Shown piece by piece: positions 12,728-24,273 of a DNA stretch of 64,000 bases. The stretch comes from Dipteris shenzhenensis (taxonomy: Eukaryota > Polypodiophyta > Polypodiopsida > Gleicheniales), in the NCBI GenBank assembly GCA_047967505.1, contig CM106540.1; one strand, 5' to 3'. Position 1 is the first letter of the stretch, and each line of letters opens with the position of its first letter. The notes under the pieces were generated by a model, which saw nothing but the letters and a program-made list of their open reading frames with translations, was not told the DNA's origin and did no database searches. Both the position numbers and the translations under genes were made by a program.

Positions 12728-13059
12728 GTAATGATGGAGGTTAGTCAAATCCCATTTTCACCCTTTCCCTCACTTACTCCCACAATCAATGAATTTAGAA
12801 ATATTTCAAGTTGGAGGACCTATACAGCCATGGCTAATGATTTGGGGATTAGCACTAGGGTCCTGGAATACCAACTGAAGGTCGTATGTTCATACTTCTA
12901 TCCTTTGCATATCTTTTGTAAAGAGCATTCACATTCTTGTCTTGGGTAGTATCAATGCCAAAAGGGCATCCCAAATGTTTGAATATGTCAGTATGAGCAA
13001 TTCATTAGAAGCCATATTTGTTGATCCAACTATCTCTTAGGTGTCCAAAAGAGGTATTT

Positions 13060-13205
13060 AGATACTTCACGAAATTCATCAATTTCTTTCATCATCTCAT
13101 CATTCCTTTGTCATTGGAAATGGATCTTATTCAGATACTTCATGAAAATCATCAATTTCTTTCATTATCTTATCATTACTCTTGGATCTAATTCACTTGC
13201 GAGCA
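13060..13205. repeat. Imperfect tandem duplication, about 73 bp
   Basis: A unit beginning AGATACTTCACGAAATTCAT at 13060 recurs at 13133 with about 73-bp spacing and several substitutions and indels. The flanks, 12727-13059 and 13206-14875, hold no supported gene. Confidence 0.75.
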
Positions 13206-14875
13206 TTTGTAAGCCATGTGCTTTCCCTAGGGTAGAGTAAGGCCTCTATAAAGGCTTTGTTCTCTATGTCATTATAGTTCACACATCATAGGCTAGGTCA
13301 TAATAGCAAAAAGCGGATTGAAAATCAATCGCATTCAAAGATTTGCAAAAAATTTGTTTCATGCTATCTTCTATACAAATGCTCATCCCCTTATGCAATT
13401 GTGGTAAGTTTGCACATCATGTAAGCTCTTGAGTTTTGAGATTAAATTTTAAAGTGTGGGATTCTTGAAAAAATAAAGAATCATACTTAAAATTCCGCAT
13501 ACTTGCAAAGTTTTCCCTAAAGAATTGCCTAAAAACAATGCCAAGAGAGATCTTATGTATGTTCCTCTTTTTGCAAGCAATGTGGTGCAAGCAAGTCTTT
13601 GAAGCCTTGCTTACGTATTATTTGCCCTTTCACCTTTTGTAAAATAGGTATGAAACTTGAAATGTCATCCTTATGCTCTTCTCCCCTTCACCTACATGTA
13701 TTATGCCACTTGTTGTGGCTTATGTGTTCATGATGTAGTATAGGGATGTGGGGGGCTATATTCCATTGAAAGTGTATAATAGAGCATCGAAAGTGGTTCT
13801 GACATTATTGCATGTATAAAAGAGTTGTTGATTGATCAAAGTTGACGAAGTTTTTCACTTACTATGTAGGGTTTAATGTTTTATAAAAGATTGTAGGGTC
13901 TTCTCTTTCTCTTTCAATTTTGTTCTAAGTTGAGCATTTTCCCCTTGGCCCCTACATTGCATCTACCTTGCACTCATTTGCAAAGCAAGCCATCAATTAG
14001 CCATCTAAAAATAAAAAATTGCCTCACATGCCTTGAGGAGTAGCGAAAGGCAAAGCATGACCAAATGAAATGAAGCAACGGTAAGAAACACCATGATTTG
14101 GGATTAGCATTTTGGAGGCTCTAGTGAGAATGAGGTTATTTTTGCTGGCAATGCTACAAATTGACTCGCAACAATGAAAGACAAAAAACAACAGATGTAA
14201 TTGGCAAAGGTATCAATAGCAAATAGAAGAGTGGATAGCAAGAATTGAAGCTCAAGAGTACAGTTGATTTGCTAGACTAGCCTATCCATCATGAGGTGAC
14301 AATCGACACAATTGATGGGGACTTGAACTCCCTAATAGTAAGCAAATGATTAATCAATAATTTGTGGATGACACCAAACTCATTCACATTGTGTTTTAGA
14401 GTCTCTAATTGGTTTTGACTTCTAGATCTACAATTAACCATTCTAGAATAGGTTTTGCTGAATCTTGGGTAACAATGTCCCTTTCTTGAGATTTGGGATG
14501 GAACAAGCCAAATCTATTCATTCTTGGGTATTCCTATTGGAATCTACCTCAAAAATACTTTACAAGAATCTTTCTTAAAGTAGCATTCTTAATTAGCACC
14601 ATTAAGTTAAACATTTATTTTTTGTATTTCAACCTCTTTTCCTTCACAAAATGTACTTGAAGTACCTATTTTAATGGGATTAAGTTTTCCAGCATTATTA
14701 ACATGGGATGAAGAGAGTTAACACAATTGGACCCCCTTGAGTCCCAAATTGAATGTACAATTTTATTAAATTCTTGTCTTTTTCGCGAGACAAAAAAGGA
14801 GATAAATTATATTAAAAGAAACAGACAAGGTGAACGATGTTCAAGTGGCCTACCTTGCAACAAGGAATAGAGGGG

Positions 14876-14996
14876 GAGAGAACGAGAATGAGAGAGAGAT
14901 GACTTGGATCCGCACCAAGGAGAATGGTAGAGAGAGAGAGAGAGAGAGAGAGAGAGCCTGCCTTGAAATAGAAAGAGAGAGAAAGAGGGAGGAAAA
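14876..14996. repeat. GA-rich microsatellite
   Basis: GA-rich sequence with a pure (GA)n core near 14931-14956. Frames across it on either strand are low-complexity (Arg/Glu or Ser/Leu) and are not genes. Confidence 0.85.
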
Positions 14997-15284
14997 CTTG
15001 CATCACATGCCACCTATTTTTTCATAAATTAAGAAAACAAAATGGGCATTTTCGCTTCTTACAACGTCACCTTCACTTAGTCCTACCCTTGAGCATCGCC
15101 TTCACTTAGTCCTACCCTTCAGAAGGGCAAAAAAAAAGGTAAAATACAAAATGCAGCTATTTAGGTAAGACTAAGGAGCTCTATTCGAGAGCATTCGCTA
15201 CCAAAAGTAAGACATCTCTTCTCTTCTCTTCTCTATATATCTTAAGGAGAGGGTGGTGCTTGAAGAGACTCGGGGTAGGCTTCG

Positions 15285-15480
15285 GGGAGCTTCGAAGGTT
15301 TTGGGGGTTACACACCATTGGATCACGATCCTGTAGTGGAAGGGTAGCGTAGCAATGACACGTGGCAAAGGGATGCGGCCAGGGGAACTTCGAAGGCTTT
15401 GGGGGATTATACACTGTTGGATCACGATCCTGCAATAGAAGGGTAGTGCAACGATGACATGTGGCAAAGGGATGAAGTGG
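15285..15480. repeat. Imperfect tandem duplication, 2 x 98 bp
   Basis: A unit containing CTTCGAAGGTTTTGGGGGTT and TGGATCACGATCCTG is repeated 98 bp further on (TTCGAAGG at 15291 and 15389). Each copy ends in GTGGCAAAGGGATG. A minus-strand open frame (15181-15720, 179 codons) spans both copies; its duplicated protein segment only reflects the DNA repeat and it has no known domain. Confidence 0.88.
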
Positions 15481-15977
15481 CACCCTCCAGTTATAGAAGG
15501 TAGAGTGCTCAATGATCCCGGTGGTGCGCACGCTGCTATCATGTGCTGAGACTGCAAAGAGATTGTAGACTATAGTCCACAGGTCCACAGGGTCAAAGCA
15601 TCCCGTCCACAGGGTCACCATATGGCCGGGGTAGCAAGGTCGCAGGGGTGAGCAGAGCTCTAATAGCATGCTAGAAGGCGATAAGACACCAACTTCGTAT
15701 GGCATCACGCCATGTATCATGGTAGCGCAGATGCTCTCTCACTCTCTCTATCATTGGAAGGGAGATGTGCCACATGGCCCTCTACTAGAGTGTGATCAAC
15801 AACAGCAGCTCTAGTTTAACCCACAGCACCACCACGTGCTGACACAAGCACACAACCACTCGCACTCCGAACTCTGAGTCTTAAGCGCTGGACACACGAT
15901 ACACGAGAATATTGCGCACACGGGCCAATAGAGAGAGGAGGAGGTGGCTACCCACTTGCCATAGAGAGGGGGGGAAG

Positions 15978-15978
<1 letters not shown>

Positions 15979-16039
<61 letters not shown>

Positions 16040-16101
16040 GAGGGGGGGAGGGGGAAAGAGAGAGAGAGAGAGAGAAGGGGGGAGAGGGAGAAAGAGAGAG
16101 C

Positions 16102-16134
<33 letters not shown>

Positions 16135-16164
16135 GGGGGGGAAGAGAGACAGAGTGACAGAGCG

Positions 16165-16201
<37 letters not shown>

Positions 16202-16256
16202 TATGTACATAAACATTATTATTTATATATTTTATATTGTATATATATAGATAAAT

Positions 16257-16292
<36 letters not shown>

Positions 16293-16422
16293 GAGGGAGG
16301 GAGGTGTGAGAGAGAGAAGTGTGTGTGTGTGTGCGCGCGCGCGCGAAAGAGAGAGAGAGAGAGAGAGAGAGAGTTTTCATGAGAGAGAGAGAGAGAGAGA
16401 GAGAGGGAGGTGTGAGAGAGAG

Positions 16423-16513
<91 letters not shown>
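15979..16513. repeat. Long compound microsatellite (TA, GA, G-runs, GT)
   Basis: The order on the plus strand is (TA)n, then several (GA)n blocks separated by runs of 7-12 G, a short AT-rich insert (16201-16256), more GA and G-run, (GT)n with GCGCGC, GA, a TTTTCAT insert, GA, a longer (GT)n and a final (GA)n ending at 16513. The word GAGGTGTGAGAGAGAGAAGTGTG occurs twice (near 16302 and 16408), so a segment of the array was itself duplicated. Confidence 0.95.
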
Positions 16514-16517
<4 letters not shown>

Positions 16518-18428
16518 GCCAGAGAAATTCACTTTGGGCCGACCGTGGACACTTAGATTTTTGAAGATCATTTCAGAATGGGAGGAGTGATTTTGATTAG
16601 CTTGACGGGCCGACTTGTGTTGAAGGACCGAGGACTATGGGTATGGCTACTTGGCTCTCTATGGTTATCATATGCTGAGAATTGATTATGTCTGTTGCCA
16701 TTTTGTGTGAGGATCAAGGATGAGAGGCCTTATGTATGCAAAAGGTTTCCAATCATCTACAAGGTGGTATGTTTTTGTATGTGATGGGGCGGGTATAGAA
16801 CATTGGACACCGATGTCAAGGAACCCTTCGAACTAATCGAAAAGAGGTGCCATGAGATATTCACAAAACTACCAAAAAGGATCTCCAATGATTACTAATT
16901 TCTTGAATGATTCTCGAGATTTACATAAGGGTTTTTGACAGCCATGAAAGCTTGGGCTTGATCTTTCATGGATTGAAGGAATTGTGCAGGTGAAGGGGAT
17001 TATTGCCACTCACAAAGAACAAAAGAAATAAGGAAGGAGATCTTACAAAGAGGGAGGGCACATCAAAAGGAAGACTTTTGGACCTAAGAAATTATTACTG
17101 AACAAGAAGATAGGAGGCAGACAGGCAAGTGATAAAAAGTGAGAGGGAAGTAGATGCAACAAATAGGGAAGAATCCATGCAAGAGAGGATGAGAGGCAAG
17201 CCCATTCAAGCTGATAGTTTAATTGACTTTAATGGGAGGGCTCTGTATAGCAAGGTTACGACGACTTTGGTTTGGCCTTGGATGAGTGGAGAAGGAAGTA
17301 GAACGTAGGTAAAGCATGATCACCTAAGTAGCTTCCAAAAGCAACTTGAAGCATGTGCACTAGAGCTAGATGGCAAGTCACCATTAATAATTTTCGATGA
17401 TGCATACCTTAACATGGCTGTTAAGATCTTTCATAAATTTGAGTTTTCATTAGTTCATCATTGTTTGCCCTTAAAATTATGTGCATATATTAGGTAATCT
17501 AAATTTTCAATGCAACTATAAGTTGATTCTTTTTCTAACCAAGGTTCTCCGAGTTAAGTTTGCAAGATCCAATGTCTATGTGCAAGAGGAGATTTATGAT
17601 GTGAGAGATCAGCTAAAGCTTGGGGACATCTGTTAAAGAGCTTTGACCCTAGGTGAGAAATATAAGATCTACACATTTAGTGCTCATATGTAGGTAGACT
17701 GCCGAGCTCATTTTGTTCTTGAAATAAAACATAACCTTATATTTTAACCTTAAGACCGATTGCAAGGTAACCTTATATCCCAACCTTCAGACCTAATGGA
17801 GGCAAGCTTCAATCCCATCGTAGACTGGTCATGCAACTCGTGGGTTGAAATAATGGATAATGGATAAGCTAGTGTACTTGGGTTGAGGCAAATCCAAAGG
17901 AACTTTCTCTTGGTGAAATACTACCAAATTGCGAATTCCCAAGACATGATGAATCGCACTAGCTCTTACAAGATTCCATAGAATAAGCTGAGATTCATTC
18001 ATTCGTCGCTCATCCCCAAAGAGAGCAGTCTTCCAAAGTTCCATGTAACAAAAAAAAAAACAATTTCTTAAAATTCTGAACTAATGCTGAAGTGTGGGAC
18101 TCAGGAAAAAGGCTTTAAAAGCTTTGGGACACAATCACATGTGGAAGCTTCGAAAACAAATGTGGGAAGCTTTCATTGAAGAGCCTCTCGAAGCTTTGAT
18201 TGAAGAGCCTCTCGAGTCTCCACTGGAAACATTTGGAAGCTTTGATCGAAGAGTCTCTCCACTGGAATATCTGCCAACTCCTAAACAGTGTGAGCGCACT
18301 GAAAGTGCATTAGTGTTTGGCTCGAATGATCAGTGCTGAAGTAATGAGGTCTCTGATCAGATTCTGGACACTGAATAGCTTTCCTGGCAATATATTCTCA
18401 TAATGTCTCGTGTTCCTTCTGCTTGACC
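16514..18428. other. Spacer between microsatellite and RLP29-like gene
   Basis: No supported gene. Near 18105-18260 short repeats recur (GAAGCTTT and ATTGAAGAGCCTCTCGA twice). The frame at 18094-18339 is a translation of these repeats. Confidence 0.5.
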
Positions 18429-19925
18429 TCATATATCTAGTTGATAGGGATCTTGGAACATGTTAAAGTAACACGATATCGCCAGATAGAACCAGAATAT
18501 TAACCCAAATCGCAGTGAACCCAAACGATTGCAGCTCGCACAGTCGCCCGCAGAGATTTCCAACGAGGGTACTTTTGTACTAGAGGGATCATTAATAACG
18601 CCAGGGAGCTCAGAAGACGGCCGAGAAGCTGCTGGCCCGAGTGTTGTACTCGAATTGAGACGGCAGAATCCAATTCCCTCCACGGATGATGCTTGTTCGG
18701 GACTTGCGAAATCGGCAGAATCTACACTAGACGGGTAGCAGAGATCCGAATTTTTGCTCACACGTAGCCGCCTGCCAAGCCTCCATACGAATTCTCGGGA
18801 AAACGGTAGAGGGCCGCTGAGTAGATTTTCATCAAGCTTGAGCTCGTAAATTCCCGAGAGCTTTCCCAAGCTTGCAGGGATCGTGCCGTTAAGCTGATTT
18901 CTATTCAGACGCAAAACTCTCAGCCTAGACAAGCTAGAGAAGATATCTGGTATTTGACCGGTGAGCTGGGCCGACGTCAACACGAGTATTTGCAATTGCA
19001 CAAGATTGCCTAGTGAAAGCGGGATGGGAGAGCTCAGGTTGCCGGTGTTCTCGAGAATGAGCGCCTGCAAGCTTTTCAGGTTGCCGAGGGCGGGCGGCAA
19101 GGCACCAGAGAAGGCGTTGTTGCTCAAATCGAGAAGCACCAGCTCGGAGAGCATTCCGAGGGACTCAGGAATCGCTTCTGTGAGCTGATTGCCGTTGAGA
19201 TCCAGCTTCTTGAGGCTGCGGAGAGCACCGAGCTCCGGCGGGAGCGAACCAGTGAGGAGATTAGAACTGAGGTCGAGGATCTGGAGGGAAGGGAGGGCGC
19301 CGAGGGAGGAGGGGATGGGGGAGTGGAGCTGGTTGTGGCTAAGGTCGAGGAGGAGGAGGTGGGGGAGGAGGTTGAGGGACGGGGGGATGGGGGATGAGAG
19401 GGAGTTACCGTGGAGGTCGAGGGTGCTGAGGGAGGTGAGATTGGAGAGGAGGGAAGGGGAGAGGGGGCCAGTGTGGCCGTTTTGGCGGAGGACGAGGGAT
19501 TGGAGGGAGGGACCGAGGGAGGAGAGGGAGGGAGGAAGGGGCTGGGGGTTGAGGGAGCAGCATTGGAAGAAGAAGAGGTGTTGGAGGTGAGGGAGGAGGG
19601 CGATGGAGGGGGAGATGAAGGCGTTGGGTGAGCAGGAAGGGAAGGAGGTGTCGTCGGAGAGGGTGCCGAAGGAGAGGGAGACGACGTGCTGAACGCCATG
19701 CGAGTCCGGCGAGCACTCGATGCCGTGCCATCGCCCTTGGCAAACGTCGGGAATGGAGCTCGCCCAGCCGTTGCCTGTGGCTTCCATCACGTCGTAGACT
19801 GCTTGGAGCTCCTTTGGATCCATGGCTATGGCGTCTGCACCAATCGTAAGCTTCTTCTGATCGTCCACCAGCACCGTTGCTACCAATACTGCCGCCACCA
19901 TCGCCACCACCTTCGCCACCTCCAT
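18429..19925 (-). CDS. RLP29: RLP29-like leucine-rich-repeat receptor-like protein
   Basis: An uninterrupted 498-codon frame. The ATG at 19925 is preferred over an upstream in-frame TTG because it begins a hydrophobic signal peptide (about residues 1-20). Residues 30-80 carry the family-typical MDPKELQAVYDVMEA, then a W...CQGRWHGIEC cap. About ten 24-residue LRRs follow (roughly 125-370), with LDLSxNxLxGxIPxSLGxL cores, and then a Cys-containing cap. Near the C terminus FGLIFWFYLAISCYF is a probable membrane segment or anchor signal; there is no kinase. This layout and the N-terminal signature match the conserved RLP29 (At2g42800) group; PII-2-like LRR proteins are the next best match. It is predicted at the cell surface. 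The function of this group is not well defined, so none is assigned. The coding strand is GC- and Ser/Pro-rich, and long shadow frames result. Confidence 0.82.
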   Translation of the reverse strand: MEVAKVVAMVAAVLVATVLVDDQKKLTIGADAIAMDPKELQAVYDVMEATGNGWASSIPDVCQGRWHGIECSPDSHGVQHVVSLSFGTLSDDTSFPSCSPNAFISPSIALLPHLQHLFFFQCCSLNPQPLPPSLSSLGPSLQSLVLRQNGHTGPLSPSLLSNLTSLSTLDLHGNSLSSPIPPSLNLLPHLLLLDLSHNQLHSPIPSSLGALPSLQILDLSSNLLTGSLPPELGALRSLKKLDLNGNQLTEAIPESLGMLSELVLLDLSNNAFSGALPPALGNLKSLQALILENTGNLSSPIPLSLGNLVQLQILVLTSAQLTGQIPDIFSSLSRLRVLRLNRNQLNGTIPASLGKLSGIYELKLDENLLSGPLPFSREFVWRLGRRLRVSKNSDLCYPSSVDSADFASPEQASSVEGIGFCRLNSSTTLGPAASRPSSELPGVINDPSSTKVPSLEISAGDCASCNRLGSLRFGLIFWFYLAISCYFNMFQDPYQLDI

Positions 19926-21461
19926 TCTGTTTCTCAACGCGCCTTTTAGTTTGTCTTCCCGCCAACGTCGTTGTTATCTTCCCGCGAAACTTTCTGCAAG
20001 CTTCCTTCCTCACCGGCACCCCCGCGAAAGTTTCTTCTCGCAGTATTGCTACGTTCTCAGCCAACCCACATTCTTCTTTCCTGATTCCCCAGCTTCTACG
20101 GCATTGCTGGATCGCAAGCTGAGAGAGGAATTGAGCAAGCGGATAATCGAGCAGCACTTGATCCAAGTTGGCTGGTTGGGTGGGAATTGGGCGGTGCGGC
20201 GTTGTGGATTCTTGGATTTCTGGTAGGCTGCTTGTGAGGATGGATGGCGAAATGCGTAGACGCTGTTTGTGGACGAACAGCAAATCAACTAAGTGCGCTG
20301 CTTGTGAGGATGGATGGCTAACTGCTGTCGAAAGCTGCTTGTGGACGAACAGCGAATCAACTAAGAGCAATCAGAGCGCAATCATGCACATCCAATCTAC
20401 CAGAGAGGAATGAGAACGCAATGCCAAATTCCTACGAAGAAGAATTAGAAAGCAATGGCCGGCACTGTGCTGCTTTGCCTCCAGCACTCCCGAGCTTACA
20501 GGCAATCGACAATCTACCAGAGAGCAATAAGAGCGCAATGCGAAATTCGTTCCCGAGCTTACAGGCAATCTACAATCTACAATCTAAGAGAGCAATGGCC
20601 TACAATCTAAGAGAGCAATGGCCTGCTAGATGATTCGCCTCCAACACTTGCCCTTACCGAGCTTACAGGCATAGAACAATGCAGGCTCCCAAATCCACTA
20701 AAAGCTTTGCGATTCACAGAATGATAAAGCTCCCCAACTAGAGCGACCAAGCAGTGTCGTCGATGAGAACACTCAACCGAAACCCAGAACAAAACACACT
20801 CTTCTCCGCCGACTTTCAATAGCATTAAACAAGAACTCGGCAAATGGCACTGCAAATTGCACACCCAAATCATCCACGAAGCTATGAGGGAAACTGGCGC
20901 ACCTATTTCTACTTATATCAGCCCAATTGCTCAAGCTCACAGCCCACCCCCTCCCCCCCCCCCGGGGCCTGTACAGACAAGCCCAAATTACATAAAGCAT
21001 TAAGACGATCGATAGAGGCGAGATTGTACCCAAAAAACCGTGCACGAAACCAGAGATTTCATGTCCATGAAGCAGCAATACGTTTGGATTCATACCATTC
21101 CGGTCCTTGAAGGATACTTCTCTCTGACCAAGCATTACATCCGCGAAATTGGGCAGAGTAAAAACAGGTTGTGCAATCAGATGATAGTGCGTGGGCGCGT
21201 GAATGTTTTTATTGGCAATGAAATGTTGTCACACTGCTCATGTGAAATTTGTCACTCCTTATTTATGCTCAGTCTGACCGTCTCCCTAGGATCCTTTCCG
21301 GCAGTCCTAAGCCCTCAACCAACCCCTCATACATTGATATGTATGTATCTGCCCACGATGTTGGAAAAATGCTATTAGTCATTAGAATTGGAACAATGTG
21401 AATTACATTCAAAAGGCATGCCCTATGAGACATTAATGTAGGTGTAAAGAAGAGAGTCGTC
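19926..21461. other. Spacer upstream of the RLP29-like gene
   Basis: This holds the presumed promoter and 5' UTR of the minus-strand RLP29-like gene. A 70-bp unit starting GCTGCTTGTGAGGATGGATGG at 20227 is repeated at 20297. Shorter fragments such as AATCTACCAGAGAG and AGAGCAATGGCCTAC recur to 20620. A C-run occurs near 20951-20962. I see no separate gene. Confidence 0.5.
20227..20366. repeat. Imperfect tandem duplication, 2 x 70 bp
   Basis: GCTGCTTGTGAGGATGGATG starts at 20227 and again at 20297. Each copy continues to GTGGACGAACAGC(A/G)AATCAACTAAG, with a few substitutions between them. Confidence 0.85.
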
Positions 21462-22075
21462 TCACCAATAAATGAAGTTAGTTCCTCTTAATGTATGTTG
21501 TTTGGGGTTGTTTGTCCATATGTGGTCAATGGTGGATCCATGTATTGTAGTTGGATGTTGAATCACTTGCTTGAAATTATGTTGTGTCATGAAGGACTTG
21601 GTTTTTGTTGTGCTAGTGTTTGTTCTGTTGTAGTCTATATTGAAATCTCCTATGATCATTGTGATTGTTGATGATTGTATTTTCTGTAGAAGCTGTTGTA
21701 GTGATGATAGAAGGGTCGAATATGATGCTGATGGTGATTTGTATACATTGACAATTGCGATTTTGTTGGCACTCGAAGTGGAGAATATTGTTTAGTAGGC
21801 ATTCACATTTGTTTTTTGTTAATATATTCTTCATATTGTAAGAGCAATTCTCTTTTGTAACATGTAGCTATACCGAAGCCATGGTTTTTTTGCAAGCATT
21901 TGAATTTTGGTAGGGATAATGTATTAATCGCATGTAATTCTTGAAGGCAAAGTATTGATGCATTTAGTAAGGTTTTGTCATGAAGTATGTCATTGTAAAG
22001 AGAAGATAGTGGATCTTGTGTTTTGGGATTGTAATGTACTATGTATGTTGTGCTCTGTGGAGAAGTTCATTTGTT
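21462..22075 (-). pseudogene. Helitron-fused AP-endonuclease-like domain
   Basis: Just after the helicase, the minus strand reads a segment with the catalytic LQELH box (canonical LQETH) near 21950. After a gap follow the GDFN box (IIGDFNIDYNRTN) at about 21659 and the terminal DHIWTN (canonical SxxDHI) near 21520. These are three of the signature motifs of the exonuclease-endonuclease-phosphatase fold, in the right order and spacing. The reading frame shifts at least once, around 21834-21659. In active Helentrons the domain is thought to help cut the target or donor DNA. Confidence 0.75.
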
Positions 22076-22097
22076 TGGGTAGCCATTGTCGCTCTTT

Positions 22098-22613
22098 CTA
22101 CAAGCGCTCAATCTCTTTCAAGACATTCTGGTCCACTTTTATATGTTTTTGTTCCAGGGGGTTTATGAGGAGTAGATTGTCAGAATTTCGTGCTCGTGAT
22201 AGTGCTATGTACGTTAATCCATGTGATTTGGTGCCTGAAGTATCAAACTCAAGCGACTCCATGGATAGTCCTTGTGATCGATGTATTGTTCTGTCCGCAG
22301 CTGGTTGAACCAAAAATCATTGTCACGACACTGTGTTCCAACAATTTTTACCCACTTGAAATTCTCTTGTAATGTGGTGTATTAGAGTCCAATTTTTTAA
22401 GATGTTGTTTTCATAAAGAAATGAGTTTCTAAGTCGAGCTTGCCTTCGTATGCTCTTGTCACTGAACAATATCCAAATGACTTGGTTTTGAAAGGTGCCT
22501 TGTGAATCTTTGAATATGCCATTTGCTCCATTCACTAACCCATCAGAAATATCCGAGTTTCTTGAGCATATTTCCACAATCATCTTTGGTTTTAGAAATA
22601 CTGCTTTGTGCAA
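22098..22613 (-). pseudogene. Helitron PIF1-family helicase, C-terminal part
   Basis: The frame 22613-22323 contains SDGLVNGANGIF, the conserved segment that follows helicase motif IV in PIF1/Helitron helicases. After a frame break, 22313-22098 carries motif V as TIHRSQGLS and motif VI as GLTYIALSR. The Walker A and B half is absent. The protein would normally unwind DNA during rolling-circle transposition; this copy is a fragment. It is followed directly by the endonuclease segment on the same strand. Confidence 0.85.
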
Positions 22614-22812
22614 GCCTCCAATTTTTTTAATGTCGGAAGGTAATGAAATTATTTTGCTGCATGTCTTGTGTTTTTTGTCAGTTGCGGTAAGGATATGTGG
22701 ATTCCCATCCAGTAACCAAACACTTCCTTGTTGTGGATGTCTTTTGCTGCATTTGTGTAGACAAGATGTGGAATTTCTTGTTTTCTCAAGGGCTTATGTA
22801 GAAATTTTAGAT

Positions 22813-23833
22813 TTAAATGTTGGAGATGTCTGTCAATGTTTGATTGCCAAGTCTTATTTTGTTGAGGATTTCAAGCATGGGAATGTGAAGTTCATACATT
22901 AGCACATTGTCTCGCCAAAAAGATGTTGTCATGAATGTCTTTGAAGATTGTTCCATGAAAAGCCATGAGTCGTTTGTAAGACTAGCTTGGCATAAATATG
23001 CACACAATAAAAATATCAGCAAATACATTAACAACACTTCCATGTAGTCCATATTGGCCTTCATATGTCAACTCTCGGATCTGTGCAAAAGGTATTCTAA
23101 TGGATACTAAGTGGGTCTCAATGTCATTAAGCTGGCTTGTGTATGTTGTCTTTGGAGCCATTTTCATGTTTTTTGAGCATAACAATGGTAGTTTGTTATT
23201 TTTAACGTCTTTATAGCAAAGTGAATGCAAATTATTTGTGTTTGATTGGGAAGCTGTTATGTTTAATCCATTTGCGTGCAAGAATATTGCCATGTCTTCT
23301 TTCAATATTCGTAACTTTGAAAAAAAAATTAATGACAGACAACATGTACATGAGAACCTTGGTGTGGCTAATATTTTTTTGTGATATATGTCTTCATGTG
23401 ACAATTGTTTTCTTTTTCTTTTGCATGGGTAAGGTTGTCCAAATAAATTTGGTGGCGTTGTTCTTGGAATATAAAAATCATGATTGCTAATAAGTTGAAG
23501 AACAATCCTTTTCATTTTATATATTTTGTTTAAAGTACGTTCTAGTGTATAATTGTTTTCCAACGAACAATCATTGAATAAAGAAGCGATTTCTTTTGCA
23601 GAGGTGTTTGGATTTTCCAAGAGGAGTTGTTGTAATTTCCCTTCATCATTTGTAGTCCACACATTATAAGCACGCTTCTCGTGCAAATAAATTAATGGAG
23701 TGATTGTGGAAGTAGTATTCGATTCATTCAACAACAAGGTGTTTACTACCTTTCCTTTAGTTTTGCCTAGTCCAATCTTTCTTGATATTTTTATTCCATC
23801 ATAACAAAATAGAGCAAATGGTGTTCTGAACAT
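22813..23833 (-). pseudogene. Helitron RepHel N-terminal segment (DUF6570-type)
   Basis: A 283-codon frame (23833-22982) continues after a frameshift in 23064-22813. It has a Cys pair (CTCC), then a motif with LCYKDVKNNKLPLL, a LNDIETHLVSIRIPFAQI helix and GQYGLHGSVVNV. This pattern precedes the Rep domain in many Helitron proteins, where it is annotated as DUF6570. The second frame supplies the following MYELHIPMLEILNKI segment. The Rep catalytic HUH and tyrosine motifs are not present before the helicase remnant, so the protein cannot be active. The call rests on motif order by eye. Confidence 0.72.
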
Positions 23834-24273
23834 AAAATGAAATCATTTGCAGTATTCCACAATCAGTGCATGTGATACTGAAGAATTTGCTGCCAATCTT
23901 TGTACATCTGCAAACATTAGGAAAAGATTCTTGCTTATCGAAGCCAACAAGTGACATGGACTATTGTGGTAGTTGTGCATGTGATGTTTTCAAACATTAG
24001 TGTTAGAAGTTAACTTGTTCATATGTATGACAAGTTGGGATAAAACTCTTTCACACAAATAACAGCATTTTGATTTGAAGGATGTTCATTTTTGAAAGTT
24101 CCATTTACTACTAAGTGCTTTGCATGGAGAAGTTGTTGCTATTCCATAATTGCAATATGTTTTATTGGTTTATCCAAGAAGGAAATTGTGTAGCAATGGA
24201 GCAGAATACTTAAAACAAATATGTGTTGGGAGGAAGAGTAAAAAGCAAAATCTTTATTGTCATATATTGCAAA

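Larger units (their letters stand above)
21462..23833 (-). mobile_element. Decayed Helitron, endonuclease-carrying (Helentron/Helitron2-like)
   Basis: On the minus strand, in order, I see: a protein segment typical of the region N-terminal to the Helitron Rep domain (23833-22813), the C-terminal part of a PIF1-family helicase (22613-22098), and an exonuclease/endonuclease/phosphatase-type endonuclease (about 22075-21462). A helicase followed by an AP-endonuclease-like domain is the hallmark of the Helentron/Helitron2 class. The Rep HUH nuclease and the N-terminal half of the helicase are missing; only about 200 bp separate the parts that should flank them. Frames are broken by shifts and stops. 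I could not identify the terminal sequences. Confidence 0.8.

Noticed and set aside
15881-16590. Frames of 94-111 codons across the microsatellite
   Set aside because: Pure dinucleotide translations (Arg/Glu, Ser/Leu, Thr/His).
19124-20370. Long minus- and plus-strand frames (191, 321 and 133 codons) over the RLP29-like gene
   Set aside because: They overlap the LRR gene in other frames and are Pro/Ser/Arg/Glu-rich shadows of its GC-rich coding sequence.
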